Of a stretch of 39,122 nt of DNA, positions 25,400 to 34,552 are shown one piece after another. Position 1 is the stretch's first letter. Every line of letters begins with the position of its first letter. The translations under genes and the position numbers were made by a program. This stretch comes from Psychromonas algicola. GTDB lineage: Bacteria; Pseudomonadota; Gammaproteobacteria; Enterobacterales; Psychromonadaceae. The notes beneath the pieces are model-generated. The model was given only the letters and a program-made list of their open reading frames with translations. It ran no database searches and was not told the origin of the DNA. The stretch spans positions 1-39,122 of the forward strand of contig NZ_SNUB01000032.1 of NCBI RefSeq assembly GCF_004378355.1, given 5' to 3'.

Positions 25400-26648
25400 C
25401 AAGATAACCTTTAATATGACCAACTTCTAAGGGTTTGGCGTAATAATAGCCTTGTAGATAATGAACACCTAGCTCAAGTAATACTTTTTCTTGTTGAATA
25501 GTCTCAACACCTTCTGCAACCACTAAAAAATTTAAAGAAGATGAAATATTCATAATCGCTGAAATAATAGCATTTTCGTTATTATCTAGTTTATTAACAA
25601 ATGAACGATCAATTTTAACAATATCAACCGCTAGATCTTGCATGACAGAAAGAGAAGAATACCCTGTTCCAAAATCGTCCATAGAAACTTTAACGCCAAT
25701 AGCTTGAAGTCGTTTAATTTGCTTTGAAATGAAGGCAATTAAGAATTCATCGCCTCCCCAGCGGCATACAAACGAGGAGTCTTCCGTGAATGTGTTAATA
25801 CGCGTTGCAGTATTTCTTAAAATCTCATCGCCAATTTTGTGCCCATTCACATCATTAATCTTTTTAAAACCATCAAGGTCAATAAATAAAAGAGCAAAGG
25901 AATTTGCTGGTGATAAGGTCAAAGTCTTCAATTGATTTAAAAAAGCAGAGCGATTATATAAACCTGTTAGCGGATCAATATTTGAAAGTTCAAAAATCTT
26001 TTGAGTGCGTTGCTTTACTTTTTCTTCCATTTGATGGATTAGCACAGAGTTTTCATTCTTTAAGAACAAGGTATGTAAGGTAAAATCAGCTGATTTTTTT
26101 GCAATGGCGAGAATAACAATGCTAAAAGAAAAGCCCAGAATGCCTAATAACTGCAGAGAATAGATTCCTGAAAGCAATAATGCAATCGAGCCAGGAAATA
26201 GCAATGCAAAGGGAAAAAATAGTGTTGTAAATTTATGTGCATTTAACACCGCTACGGAACCGCCAGCCATTGAAGCGACGGCAATAATGGTAGATGTCAG
26301 CTCCATTTCATTACTATGTGTGGTGCTATAAATAAGATAAATTGACCACATAATTGCTGTTATATTTGCGCCAAATGCAAAGCGTTTAACTGAAGCCTCG
26401 CCATCAAAATCACTATGCTTAAGTTTTAGGTTCCACCAAAGCGTATCAATCGACCTTATAAGCAATAAGGTAAACATTCCACACCACCAAACTAACTTAT
26501 AGACATCAATAACCGGGTAGGAAAAAGCAAAAACTAAAAAACTCGACGTTAACAAAGTAATTGCAATCCCCGCAACTGCATTCCCATACAATAAGGTGGC
26601 GGCATCACGCTTCATGTGTTCATTTAAGTTTGAATTAATATTGGTCAT
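25371..26648 (-). CDS. membrane GGDEF-EAL protein with internal deletion (both domains truncated)
   Basis: This 425-residue protein has five or six TM helices at about residues 20-190 and a coiled-coil linker (HQMEEKVKQRTQKIFELSN). A GGDEF domain begins SNIDPLTGLYNRSAFLNQL and keeps the RWGGDEF signature. Right after GGDEFLIAF it jumps to the second half of an EAL domain: SKQIKRLQAIGVKVSMDDFG, TGYSSLSVMQDLAVDIVKID, VAEGVETIQQ and LQGYYYAKP. The C-terminal part of GGDEF and the EAL signature half are both missing, about 150-250 residues in frame. Normal relatives run about 650-700 residues. Neither synthase nor phosphodiesterase activity is expected. It may be a decaying gene or a dead-domain c-di-GMP sensor. 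Confidence 0.82.
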   Translation of the reverse strand: MTNINSNLNEHMKRDAATLLYGNAVAGIAITLLTSSFLVFAFSYPVIDVYKLVWWCGMFTLLLIRSIDTLWWNLKLKHSDFDGEASVKRFAFGANITAIMWSIYLIYSTTHSNEMELTSTIIAVASMAGGSVAVLNAHKFTTLFFPFALLFPGSIALLLSGIYSLQLLGILGFSFSIVILAIAKKSADFTLHTLFLKNENSVLIHQMEEKVKQRTQKIFELSNIDPLTGLYNRSAFLNQLKTLTLSPANSFALLFIDLDGFKKINDVNGHKIGDEILRNTATRINTFTEDSSFVCRWGGDEFLIAFISKQIKRLQAIGVKVSMDDFGTGYSSLSVMQDLAVDIVKIDRSFVNKLDNNENAIISAIMNISSSLNFLVVAEGVETIQQEKVLLELGVHYLQGYYYAKPLEVGHIKGYLDENYKQTSR

Positions 26649-26811
26649 AGCGAGTTAATTTGTTATTTAATCAATAAAAGAATAATTTCATCAATTAAGG
26701 ATACAGCAATATCCTTTTTAATGACCTAATTACTCGTTAAAAATTTGCATTGTCTACAAAACAACCAATTTAAATACCAAGTTTCAAGCAAGATTTAGAC
26801 TTATTAGTGAC

Positions 26812-27771
26812 TTAATACCCTTTTTTAAGATCCACACTCTCTGGTATCGTCCCATCTTTTCTGTAGGTTGAAATATTATCAGCAACGACTTGAGATGCAC
26901 TTTGTAAATTAGTGGAGGCTGATATATGTGGGAGAACTGAAATATTAGGGTGAGTCCATAAAGGGCTATTAGCTTGCAGTGGTTCCTGCTCAAAAACATC
27001 CAACACAGCATGACTTATGTGTTGGCTATCTAACAAAACAATTAATTCTTCATGATTAATAATTCCACCGCGCGCAAAATTAATAAGTTTAGCGCCAACA
27101 GGTAAATGGCTTAACGATTGTTTATTTAAAAGTTTATGGGTTTGTTTTGTTAATGGTAACAAGCAAATTAAGATATCCGTATTTTGAAGTAAAGAGACCA
27201 ATCCATCATCGCCACTGTAATGAGTAACATCTTTGAATTCTTTGTGTGTTCGACTCCAGCTATTTACTTGATAGTTATTTTGCAACAACCTTTGCATTGA
27301 CGCTTGGCCTAGCTCGCCTGCACCTAAAATTGAAATTCGCATACGCTGTGCAGCTTTACAAGGAAACTCCTTCCATATTTGATTACGTTGTTGCGCGCTA
27401 TATTCAGGGATATTTCGATGTAAATATAATGTCCAAGTTAATACTGCCTCTGCCATGGTATCTGCTAACTGAGGATCAATTAATCTAACAAGTTTAGTTT
27501 GTATCTGCTTTTGTTGGTTAAATTGCTTAAAACTCTCTATTAAGGATTCAACACCCGCCCATAAACTTTGTACCCAGACTAGATTTGGAAATCGCTGTAA
27601 GATTTTGACATCAGGGTTTGCAACAATGGCTAGTTCAATATTAAGCGCGTCTTCATCACTTAATTGTTCTTGTAACACAAAACATTCTTTAGGCAATAAA
27701 TGAGTGAAAGCATCAAGCCATTGCTGTTGATTTTCTGCGTTCATCTTATGAATAAATACAATCGGTTTCAT
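26812..27771 (-). CDS. ghrA: glyoxylate/hydroxypyruvate reductase A (2-hydroxyacid dehydrogenase)
   Basis: This 319-residue cytosolic NAD(P)H enzyme reduces glyoxylate to glycolate and hydroxypyruvate to glycerate. It has the GhrA-type N-terminus (MKPIVFIHKMNAENQQQWLD), an LVWVQSLWAGVESL substrate-side loop and dinucleotide motif SILGAGELGQASMQRLLQ. Catalytic residues are Arg in INFARGGIINHEEL, Glu in FEQEPL and His in LPHISAST. The start is set by AAGGG before ATG. It is monocistronic. The length is normal. Confidence 0.87.
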   Translation of the reverse strand: MKPIVFIHKMNAENQQQWLDAFTHLLPKECFVLQEQLSDEDALNIELAIVANPDVKILQRFPNLVWVQSLWAGVESLIESFKQFNQQKQIQTKLVRLIDPQLADTMAEAVLTWTLYLHRNIPEYSAQQRNQIWKEFPCKAAQRMRISILGAGELGQASMQRLLQNNYQVNSWSRTHKEFKDVTHYSGDDGLVSLLQNTDILICLLPLTKQTHKLLNKQSLSHLPVGAKLINFARGGIINHEELIVLLDSQHISHAVLDVFEQEPLQANSPLWTHPNISVLPHISASTNLQSASQVVADNISTYRKDGTIPESVDLKKGY

Positions 27772-27986
27772 AAACTACCCTTCAAGTTCTAAAAATAAAT
27801 AATTTAACACAGAGTATTGCTTAAATACTGTATTTCAGTCTATTCGCTTAGATTTTCTAGCATTGCCACTAATAAGCGATAAATTGATGTTAATATAATG
27901 ACATATTAAGCAATAACTGTTTTAAATTGTCTGTAGTTTTTGTAATACTAGCGCCATTAAAAATTCATCGTCTAAAAGGGATAAAA

Positions 27987-28466
27987 ATGAGTAAGTTTAA
28001 AGTAGCAATTATAATGGGTTCACAATCAGATTGGCCAATAATGCGTCATGCGGCTTCTGTACTTGAACAATTCGATATCCCTTTTGAATCAATGGTTGTA
28101 TCAGCACACAGAACACCACAACGTTTATATGAATTTGCTGACTCAGCCGAACAACATTACAGTGTTGTTATTGCCGGTGCGGGCGGTGCAGCACACCTTC
28201 CTGGTATGACAGCTGCATTAACCTGTGTTCCAGTTATTGGCGTACCTGTGAAAAGTAACGCATTAAAAGGAATGGATAGTTTATTATCTATTGTACAAAT
28301 GCCTAAAGGGGTTGCTGTTGCAACGCAAGCCATTGGTGAAGCAGGTGCATTCAACGCAGGTTTATTAGCTGCACAAATGCTTTCTATTCATGATGCGGAA
28401 TTACAAACTAAAGTAAAAGAATGGCGCAAGAAACAAACTGAGAGTGTTAGTTGGGAGGTTGAATAA
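27987..28466 (+). CDS. purE: N5-carboxyaminoimidazole ribonucleotide mutase
   Basis: This 159-residue enzyme converts N5-CAIR to CAIR in purine synthesis. It is a class I PurE with [12 protein letters not shown] (phosphate loop), [15 protein letters not shown] (catalytic His) and [13 protein letters not shown]. The start is ATG 27987 behind AAAAGGG. The frame extends upstream, but that extension has no ribosome site and is unlike PurE. The stop overlaps the purK start by one base (TAATG), so the two are coupled. I see no obvious PurR site upstream. Confidence 0.95.
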   Translation: MSKFKVAIIMGSQSDWPIMRHAASVLEQFDIPFESMVVSAHRTPQRLYEFADSAEQHYSVVIAGAGGAAHLPGMTAALTCVPVIGVPVKSNALKGMDSLLSIVQMPKGVAVATQAIGEAGAFNAGLLAAQMLSIHDAELQTKVKEWRKKQTESVSWEVE

Positions 28467-29572
28467 TGCGCATAGCGATTATTGGCTGTGGACAATTATC
28501 ACGTATGCTTGCTTTAGCAGGTATTCCATCAGGTGTGGAATTTAGTTTTATCCATGACGACCGTAACCAAAATAGAGATTGTGTTGAAGGGTTAGGCATT
28601 ATTGAATTTGCTCCTGAAAAGAAACAAAGTGACGGTAAAGCTACTTATGATGCAACAGAGATTGAGCAGTTATATAAAGCGTTAGGCAATCCAGATTGTG
28701 TTACCGTTGAAAAAGAACAAGTGGATCTTGAGCTAGTGAAAGCTTTAGCACCTTTATGTGCAATTTACCCAAGTGTTGCAGCGATTGAAGCTTGTCAGCA
28801 TCGTGGTAAAGAAAAAGCATTATTGACTCGTTTAGACATTCCAACATCTGCTTACTTTTACAACACAAGCGCCGTTGAAGCGATTAAAACCCTGGGTGTA
28901 CCAGCAATGGTAAAATCTTGCACTGAAGGTTACGATGGTAAGAACCAATGGCTTATCAAGAATGAAGCCGATGCCATTGAATTTGATACATTAGATATTG
29001 AAGATTATATTATTGAAGCTTTTGTAAACTTTGATAAAGAAGTCTCACAAATTTCAGTGCGTGGCAAAGACGGTGCAATCAAACATTACCCTCTCACTGA
29101 CAATGTTCATGTCAAAGGTATGTTAACCCAATCGATTGCTCCTGCCGTCAATATGACAGAGTCTCATATTGCCACTGCTCAGCAATATATGGAAAGCTTA
29201 CTTAATGAAGTTGAGTATGTCGGCGTAATGGCGATGGAATGTTTTGTTATCGGTGATCATCTTAAAATTAATGAATTAGCACCGCGCGTACATAACAGTG
29301 GGCATTGGACTCAATTAGGCAGCACCACTTGCCAATTTGAAAACCATATTCGAGCATTAGCTGGATTTATTTTAGGTAGCACCAAGCAAATATCAGTGAC
29401 TGGTATGTTAAACCTTGTTGGTAATGAACCCCCTGCTTTCGAAAAAATAGCAGAGAATGCTAAATTACATTGGTATAACAAAAGTGTTAAGCCAAACAGA
29501 AAATTAGGTCATATCAATTTTATTGGAGAAACGCACGAAAGCATCACTCAACAGATGAATAACTTCAGCTAA
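28466..29572 (+). CDS. purK: N5-carboxyaminoimidazole ribonucleotide synthase
   Basis: This 368-residue ATP-grasp enzyme turns AIR, ATP and bicarbonate into N5-CAIR, the substrate of PurE. Seen: N-terminal nucleotide-fold RIAIIGCGQLSRMLALAGI, MVKSCTEGYDGKNQWLIKN (ATP-grasp lid), FVNFDKEVSQISVRGKDG, and the metal/ligand block KINELAPRVHNSGHWTQ. The C-terminus GHINFIGET is typical. It overlaps purE by one base and ends before a clear terminator. It is complete. Confidence 0.95.
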   Translation: MRIAIIGCGQLSRMLALAGIPSGVEFSFIHDDRNQNRDCVEGLGIIEFAPEKKQSDGKATYDATEIEQLYKALGNPDCVTVEKEQVDLELVKALAPLCAIYPSVAAIEACQHRGKEKALLTRLDIPTSAYFYNTSAVEAIKTLGVPAMVKSCTEGYDGKNQWLIKNEADAIEFDTLDIEDYIIEAFVNFDKEVSQISVRGKDGAIKHYPLTDNVHVKGMLTQSIAPAVNMTESHIATAQQYMESLLNEVEYVGVMAMECFVIGDHLKINELAPRVHNSGHWTQLGSTTCQFENHIRALAGFILGSTKQISVTGMLNLVGNEPPAFEKIAENAKLHWYNKSVKPNRKLGHINFIGETHESITQQMNNFS

Positions 29573-29620
29573 GCATTGTTGATAAATATCGATAAACTTA
29601 TCGAACCCACTGACCACATA

Positions 29621-29657
29621 AAAAGGGCTAATAATAATCCATCACTAGCCCTTTTTT
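29621..29657 (+). terminator. rho-independent terminator of purEK
   Basis: AAAAGGGCTA (29621-29630) pairs with TAGCCCTTTT, followed by a T-run (29646-29657), with a loop of about 15 nt. It lies 49 bp after the purK stop. Confidence 0.85.
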
Positions 29658-29734
29658 ATAATATGACAATATCTTAATACCAGTTTTAAATTTGTTTCCC
29701 CGTGGTATTACTTCAGCATTAAGAGGATTAGAAT

Positions 29735-31378
29735 TTGTTTAAAGCTCGATTTGAAAGTATCAACTTAAAAGGCGATATCTTTGGTGGTGTAACCACTGCC
29801 ATTATTTCTTTACCGCTTGCGCTTGCCTTTGGTGTTGCTTCAGGAGCTGGTGCAGAAGCTGGTTTATGGGGCGCAATCATGGTGGGCTTCTTTGCTGCAT
29901 TATTTGGTGGCTCAACGACTTTGATCTCCGAGCCAACCGGACCAATGACGGTGATCATGACTGCGATTCTTACTAGCATGATGGCTAAATATCCAGAAAC
30001 CGGTATCGCAATGTCATTTACTGTTGTCATGATGGCAGGAGCATTTCAGGTTTTATTAGGAACATTGAAACTAGGCAAATACGTTACCTTAATGCCTTAT
30101 ACTGTAATATCGGGCTTTATGTCTGGCATCGGTGTGATTTTAATTATTTTACAGTTATCACCATTATTAGGTCACTCAGCACCAGCTGGTGGCGTGTTAG
30201 GAACCCTTTCTGCATTACCAGATACACTTTCAAACATTAGTTTTAGCGAACTATTTTTAGGATTATTAACCTTATCTGTTTTATTCTATTTCCCTAAGAA
30301 ATACCGCAGATATGTACCAGCTCAATTAGTTGCGCTTGTTGTAGTCACTCTGTTTTCTGTACTTGTTTTTGATTCTGAAAATATTCGTCGCATTGGCGAA
30401 ATCCCTGCAGGTTTACCTTCTTTAATCATCCCTCATTTTAATGCAGAGATGTTTACTACTATGGTTATTGATGCCTTAGTTTTAGGTACATTGGGCTGTA
30501 TTGATACTTTATTAACCGCTGTTATTGGTGACTCTTTAACACGTAAAGAACATGATTCAGATAAAGAGTTACGCGGCCAAGGTATTGCGAATATGATCTC
30601 TGGATTATTTGGCGCACTTCCAGGTGCGGGTGCGACCATGGGGACGGTTACCAATATTCAAGTTGGAGCCCGCTCACCTGTTTCAGGTATGGTAAGAGCA
30701 TTAGTTTTAGCATTAGTAGTGCTAGTTGCAGGTGGTTTAACAGAGCCCATTCCAATGTCAGTACTTGCGGGTATTGCGGTGTATGTTGGTTTCAATATTT
30801 TAGATTGGAGTTTTATTCAACGCGCTCATAAAATTAATATGCAAAGCATGGTTATCATGTACGGTGTTATGTTCTTAACGGTGTTTGTTGATTTGATTGT
30901 CGCAGTTGGTCTTGGCGTGTTTATTTCAAATGTGATTATTATTGAGCAACTTAGTCGAGCACAGGCAAAACAAGTTAAAGCAATTAGTGATGCTGATACC
31001 GACGTCCCTTTAACAGATAATGAACGCGCTATTTTAGATCAAGCAAACGGGAAGGTTTTATTCTTCTATTTATCAGGTCCTATGATCTTTAGTGTTTCAA
31101 AAGCGATATCTCGTCAGCACAGTAGCATCGGTGATTATGATGTCATGATCTTAGATTTAAGTGATGTGCCTATGATTGATGTCACTGTTGCACTTGCTTT
31201 AGAAAATGCAGTTAAAGATGCATTAGATACAAATTGTGAAGTGCTGTTATTATGCCCTCATAAAGAAACACGTAATCAATTAAGCAAGATAAAAGTGTTA
31301 GATTTGATTCCAGAAGTCAATGATCTTTCTTCTAGAGAGCACGCACTTCGAGTTGCATTAAAGTTTGTTTCAAAATAA
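29735..31378 (+). CDS. SulP-family anion transporter, BicA-like, with STAS domain
   Basis: This 547-residue inner-membrane carrier probably imports bicarbonate with sodium, by similarity to cyanobacterial BicA. SulP signatures: GGVTTAIISLPLALAFGVAS, GGSTTLISEPTGPMTVIMTA, MPYTVISGFMSGIGVILIIL, LGCIDTLLTAVIGDSLTRKE and PGAGATMGTVTNIQVGARS. About 12-14 TM helices span residues 15-395. A C-terminal STAS domain (about 440-545) has VMILDLSDVPMIDVTVALA. The start is TTG with GAGG seven bases upstream. No better ATG exists. It is monocistronic. Sulfate or another anion remains possible because the substrate is called from whole-length resemblance only. Confidence 0.85.
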   Translation: MFKARFESINLKGDIFGGVTTAIISLPLALAFGVASGAGAEAGLWGAIMVGFFAALFGGSTTLISEPTGPMTVIMTAILTSMMAKYPETGIAMSFTVVMMAGAFQVLLGTLKLGKYVTLMPYTVISGFMSGIGVILIILQLSPLLGHSAPAGGVLGTLSALPDTLSNISFSELFLGLLTLSVLFYFPKKYRRYVPAQLVALVVVTLFSVLVFDSENIRRIGEIPAGLPSLIIPHFNAEMFTTMVIDALVLGTLGCIDTLLTAVIGDSLTRKEHDSDKELRGQGIANMISGLFGALPGAGATMGTVTNIQVGARSPVSGMVRALVLALVVLVAGGLTEPIPMSVLAGIAVYVGFNILDWSFIQRAHKINMQSMVIMYGVMFLTVFVDLIVAVGLGVFISNVIIIEQLSRAQAKQVKAISDADTDVPLTDNERAILDQANGKVLFFYLSGPMIFSVSKAISRQHSSIGDYDVMILDLSDVPMIDVTVALALENAVKDALDTNCEVLLLCPHKETRNQLSKIKVLDLIPEVNDLSSREHALRVALKFVSK

Positions 31379-31392
31379 TAGTTAGATGATCT

Positions 31393-31438
31393 AGCTTGAG
31401 CTTTTATATAACAATATTGTCATATAAAAGCTCAAGCT
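31393..31438. repeat. perfect 17-bp inverted repeat between converging genes
   Basis: AGCTTGAGCTTTTATAT (31393-31409) pairs perfectly with ATATAAAAGCTCAAGCT (31422-31438). The 12-nt loop holds ACAATATTGT, itself palindromic. It lies between the converging SulP and FAD-monooxygenase genes. It probably acts as a two-way terminator although a strong U-run is lacking. Confidence 0.7.
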
Positions 31439-31454
31439 GATATCAAACCAAATG

Positions 31455-32975
31455 TTATGACTGGCTCTGTTGTAAACAACGGCCTCTTGGTTCATCCCCT
31501 TCATGTAAAACCACATCGGAATGTAAGAACTTAGCCGCTTCAGCTGAATCCTTCACTTTAATTGCACTTCGTTTTAGCATTTCATCTTCAAATTCATTTA
31601 ACACCGCTGCTCTAATACCGATTTCACGCCATTGAGATAATGGTCTGCATTGTTTCGTAATAATACGGGCAAGTGAAAGTGCATCCAATAGCGCTTGGTT
31701 CGCACCCTGCCCTTTAAATGGACTCATAGGATGTGCAGCATCGCCAATTAAGGTAACTTGATTGTTTTTAGCTAATAATAAAGGATCAATTAATTCACGA
31801 TCATAAACGGGGTAACCTGATATTTTATCACTTTGAGTCGCCCTTAAAATTTCAGGAATTGGTTGATGCCACTGACATCGGCGTAACGCCTCTTCTTTTA
31901 GTGCAGTTGGACCTTTGTCGCTTAATGTCTGGGCTTCATGTTCATGCATAGGAAAACTTAACTGCCACATCACTGATGTTTTATCGTATGGCATAATATA
32001 AATTCTTTCATGGCCATTCGCGGTCTGGAATACTGTCGCTGAATCGAGTAGCGGACTGTCGATTTCAGAAAGCGAAGATAGCGGGCAGATCCCTAAAATC
32101 ACAATACACCCCAAATAAGATAAAGGAGATGTATCTTCACCAATTAATTGCTTACGAACAGAGCTACGAATGCCATCAGCGCCCACAATAAGATCCGCAG
32201 TTGTTTTTTGTATCTTCCCGTTTACCTCGAAATTGAGTGTTATTTCGCTTTTAGTGCCGTCTTCATTAGCTTGGTTGCTCTCTTCAAAACCAATTAATCG
32301 ATGACTCCATTTTACAATATCCTCTTTGCCTAACTGTTTTAATAACGCTAAACGTAAGGACTGTCGCGCAATATGAATATTAGTGCGCTTCGGAGATGAC
32401 GTTGCATTTGTATTAAGGTCTGAGCCGACCCATTTTCTATTCCCCCACTCTCCAATATTTTTTCCATCTGGAGTATGCACAACATGTCGAGTAGATACGA
32501 CTCCTTCTTGTAATGAGAAAATACCTAACCCATTAATAGCGCGACTCGCTTGCTGTAAAGTTAATCCGTATCCTTGTGAACGAGCATCAAAACTATCATC
32601 GCGTTCATAAAGGGTAAAAGGTATACCACGATGTAAACAAGCTACAGCTAAAGCGACGCCACCTATTCCTCCACCGATGATTGCAATACGTGGATAGTTT
32701 TCGGTATTTGCAGGAGTTTGTTCTCTGGTCGCTATTAATCCAGAGCCTTTACAACTTGCACAAGTATCAAGGTGCCCTTTTGGTTTAATTGGTGCAGCAC
32801 CTTGATAATTATTTTTTTCAAATTCAGCTAATTCTCTTTGGTACTGTAATTTTGCTTTTTTACGAATGCGTTTACTTTTTTTACCACGCCCCTGACAATC
32901 TAAACAAATATTCCAATAATTGGGTGCTTTATTTGAACACTGATTTTTTTTGACATTATCTACGCAATCACTCAT
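31455..32975 (-). CDS. FAD-dependent monooxygenase with N-terminal DnaJ-type zinc-binding module
   Basis: In this 506-residue protein, residues about 1-85 hold two Cys pairs, ICLDCQGRGKKSK and TCASCKGSGL, separated by a basic helix. They match the CxxCxGxG repeats of DnaJ zinc centres. From about residue 95 a group A flavin monooxygenase (UbiH/PHBH-like) follows: IAIIGGGIGGVALAVACLHR (FAD ADP-binding), TLYERD, DLIVGADGIRSSVRKQL (DG motif) and GDAAHPMSPFKGQGANQALL (FAD ribityl-binding). Such enzymes hydroxylate aromatic or terpenoid substrates with NAD(P)H and O2. The substrate is unknown. The zinc module may bind a partner or regulate. It is monocistronic and divergent from the helicase gene. 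Confidence 0.85.
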   Translation of the reverse strand: MSDCVDNVKKNQCSNKAPNYWNICLDCQGRGKKSKRIRKKAKLQYQRELAEFEKNNYQGAAPIKPKGHLDTCASCKGSGLIATREQTPANTENYPRIAIIGGGIGGVALAVACLHRGIPFTLYERDDSFDARSQGYGLTLQQASRAINGLGIFSLQEGVVSTRHVVHTPDGKNIGEWGNRKWVGSDLNTNATSSPKRTNIHIARQSLRLALLKQLGKEDIVKWSHRLIGFEESNQANEDGTKSEITLNFEVNGKIQKTTADLIVGADGIRSSVRKQLIGEDTSPLSYLGCIVILGICPLSSLSEIDSPLLDSATVFQTANGHERIYIMPYDKTSVMWQLSFPMHEHEAQTLSDKGPTALKEEALRRCQWHQPIPEILRATQSDKISGYPVYDRELIDPLLLAKNNQVTLIGDAAHPMSPFKGQGANQALLDALSLARIITKQCRPLSQWREIGIRAAVLNEFEDEMLKRSAIKVKDSAEAAKFLHSDVVLHEGDEPRGRCLQQSQS

Positions 32976-33164
32976 TAGAAAGTACCTAGGAAAATTAATT
33001 GAGGCAATTATGACAGCTTAATTAAGGAAATCGCAGTATTTATAAACTCAATTTCTATTATAAATTAAAATAGAGGTTTGAGGTTTTCAGAATTAACTCA
33101 CTCAATACTGCAGAAATAGGCTAAAATAATCAGCTATTATTTAAATTTTGAGTCTTTTATATTA

Positions 33165-34484
33165 ATGAGCATCGACAAAACACCTGCAACACCATCAATG
33201 ACAGATTTAACTTCATCTCGTTTTGCTGAGATTGAGTTTATTCAACCTTTGCTAGCCCGTTTAAATGAACTGGGATATACGCAGGCAACGCCAATTCAAC
33301 AACATGCAATGCCAGCAATATTAGCGGGACGTGATTTAATTGCAGGGGCTAACACTGGTTCAGGTAAAACCGCTGCATTTGCATTACCTCTTTTACAAAG
33401 CTTATCTACTAGTAAAAGTAACTCCAATAGAAATGCAGGAAACATTGTTACTCATTTAATTTTAGTACCGACAAGGGAGCTTGCACAACAAGTTGCAAAT
33501 AGTATTAAATCCTACGCATCACATCTTAATGGCGCAGTTAAAACCGTTGCTGTATTTGGCGGAGTCTCTGCTAATACGCAAATGCTGGCACTTCGTGGTG
33601 GAGCAGACATTTTAGTTGCGACACCGGGACGTTTACTTGATTTAATATCAAGCAATGCAATTAAACTAGATAAACTTAACACATTAATACTCGATGAAGC
33701 TGATCGCATGTTAAGCCTTGGTTTTACTGATGAATTATCTTCGTTATTAGAGATGATGCCAGATAATAAACAAACGCTTTTGTTTTCAGCAACTTTTCCA
33801 GAACAAGTTAAAGCATTAACTTCAAGTTTACTTAATAACCCTGTTGAAATTCAACTTCAAAGCAGCGACGAAAGCACTTTAGTGCAACGAGTGTTTACTG
33901 TTAACAAAGGGCAAAAAACAGCGCTTTTAGCCCATTTAATTAAACAGCATCAGTGGAAGCAAGCCCTTATTTTTGTTAACGCAAAGAACAGTTGTAATCA
34001 TTTAGCAGACAAACTCTCTAAACGTGGTATTACAGCAGAAGTATTTCATGGTGATAAAGGACAAGGTGCAAGAACGCGCGTACTTGATGCTTTCAAATCC
34101 GGTGAAGTTGATGTGTTAATTGCAACTGATATTGCTGCTCGTGGTTTAGATATCGAAAAATTACCTGTTGTGATCAACTTTGATTTACCTAGAAGTCCTG
34201 CTGATTACATGCACCGAATCGGACGTAGTGGTCGCGCAGGTGAAATAGGTTTAGCTCTATCGATTATTGACCATGAAGATTATCACCACTTTAATGTTAT
34301 TGAAAAAAAGAACAAATTACGTCTTGAGCGTGAGCAAGTGGCTGGTTTTGAAACGATAGAGTTTGAAAAAAATGTTTTTGCATCAGCAGAGAAAGTACAA
34401 GCAAAACCAGAAGGTACCGGCAAAAAGAAGCGTAAAAAGAAAAAACAAATCAATGCTGATATATGGTTAGGGAGTGCAGAGTAG
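33165..34484 (+). CDS. DEAD-box ATP-dependent RNA helicase (RhlE-like)
   Basis: This 439-residue cytosolic helicase remodels RNA duplexes with ATP. All motifs are in order: Q motif (YTQATPIQQHAMP), I ANTGSGKTAA, Ia PTRELAQQ, Ib TPGRLLD, II DEADRM, III SATFPEQ, IV ALIFVNAKNS, V ATDIAARGLDIE, VI HRIGRSGRAGEIG. The tail is strongly basic (KKKRKKKKQ), as in RhlE-type proteins of cold-adapted bacteria, where it aids RNA binding. No ribosome site is obvious before ATG 33165. The gene is followed by a hairpin. The exact subfamily is uncertain. Confidence 0.9.
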   Translation: MSIDKTPATPSMTDLTSSRFAEIEFIQPLLARLNELGYTQATPIQQHAMPAILAGRDLIAGANTGSGKTAAFALPLLQSLSTSKSNSNRNAGNIVTHLILVPTRELAQQVANSIKSYASHLNGAVKTVAVFGGVSANTQMLALRGGADILVATPGRLLDLISSNAIKLDKLNTLILDEADRMLSLGFTDELSSLLEMMPDNKQTLLFSATFPEQVKALTSSLLNNPVEIQLQSSDESTLVQRVFTVNKGQKTALLAHLIKQHQWKQALIFVNAKNSCNHLADKLSKRGITAEVFHGDKGQGARTRVLDAFKSGEVDVLIATDIAARGLDIEKLPVVINFDLPRSPADYMHRIGRSGRAGEIGLALSIIDHEDYHHFNVIEKKNKLRLEREQVAGFETIEFEKNVFASAEKVQAKPEGTGKKKRKKKKQINADIWLGSAE

Positions 34485-34496
34485 CAATCTAGATTC

Positions 34497-34528
34497 AACA
34501 TAGAAAGTGCTACAGCACCTTCTATGTT
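34497..34528 (+). terminator. terminator hairpin after the DEAD-box helicase gene
   Basis: AACATAGAAAGTGCT pairs with AGCACCTTCTATGTT at 14 of 15 positions with a 2-nt loop. It is followed by GCTTTAACTC. It lies between the converging helicase and BLUF genes and probably serves both. Confidence 0.65.
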
Positions 34529-34552
34529 GCTTTAACTCTATAAGAAGAATAA

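Noticed and set aside
27801-27986. PurR operator upstream of purE
   Set aside because: No 16-bp palindrome of the ACGCAAACG type could be seen.
30433-30654. Minus-strand open frame inside the SulP gene
   Set aside because: Antisense shadow; no start signal and low-complexity composition.
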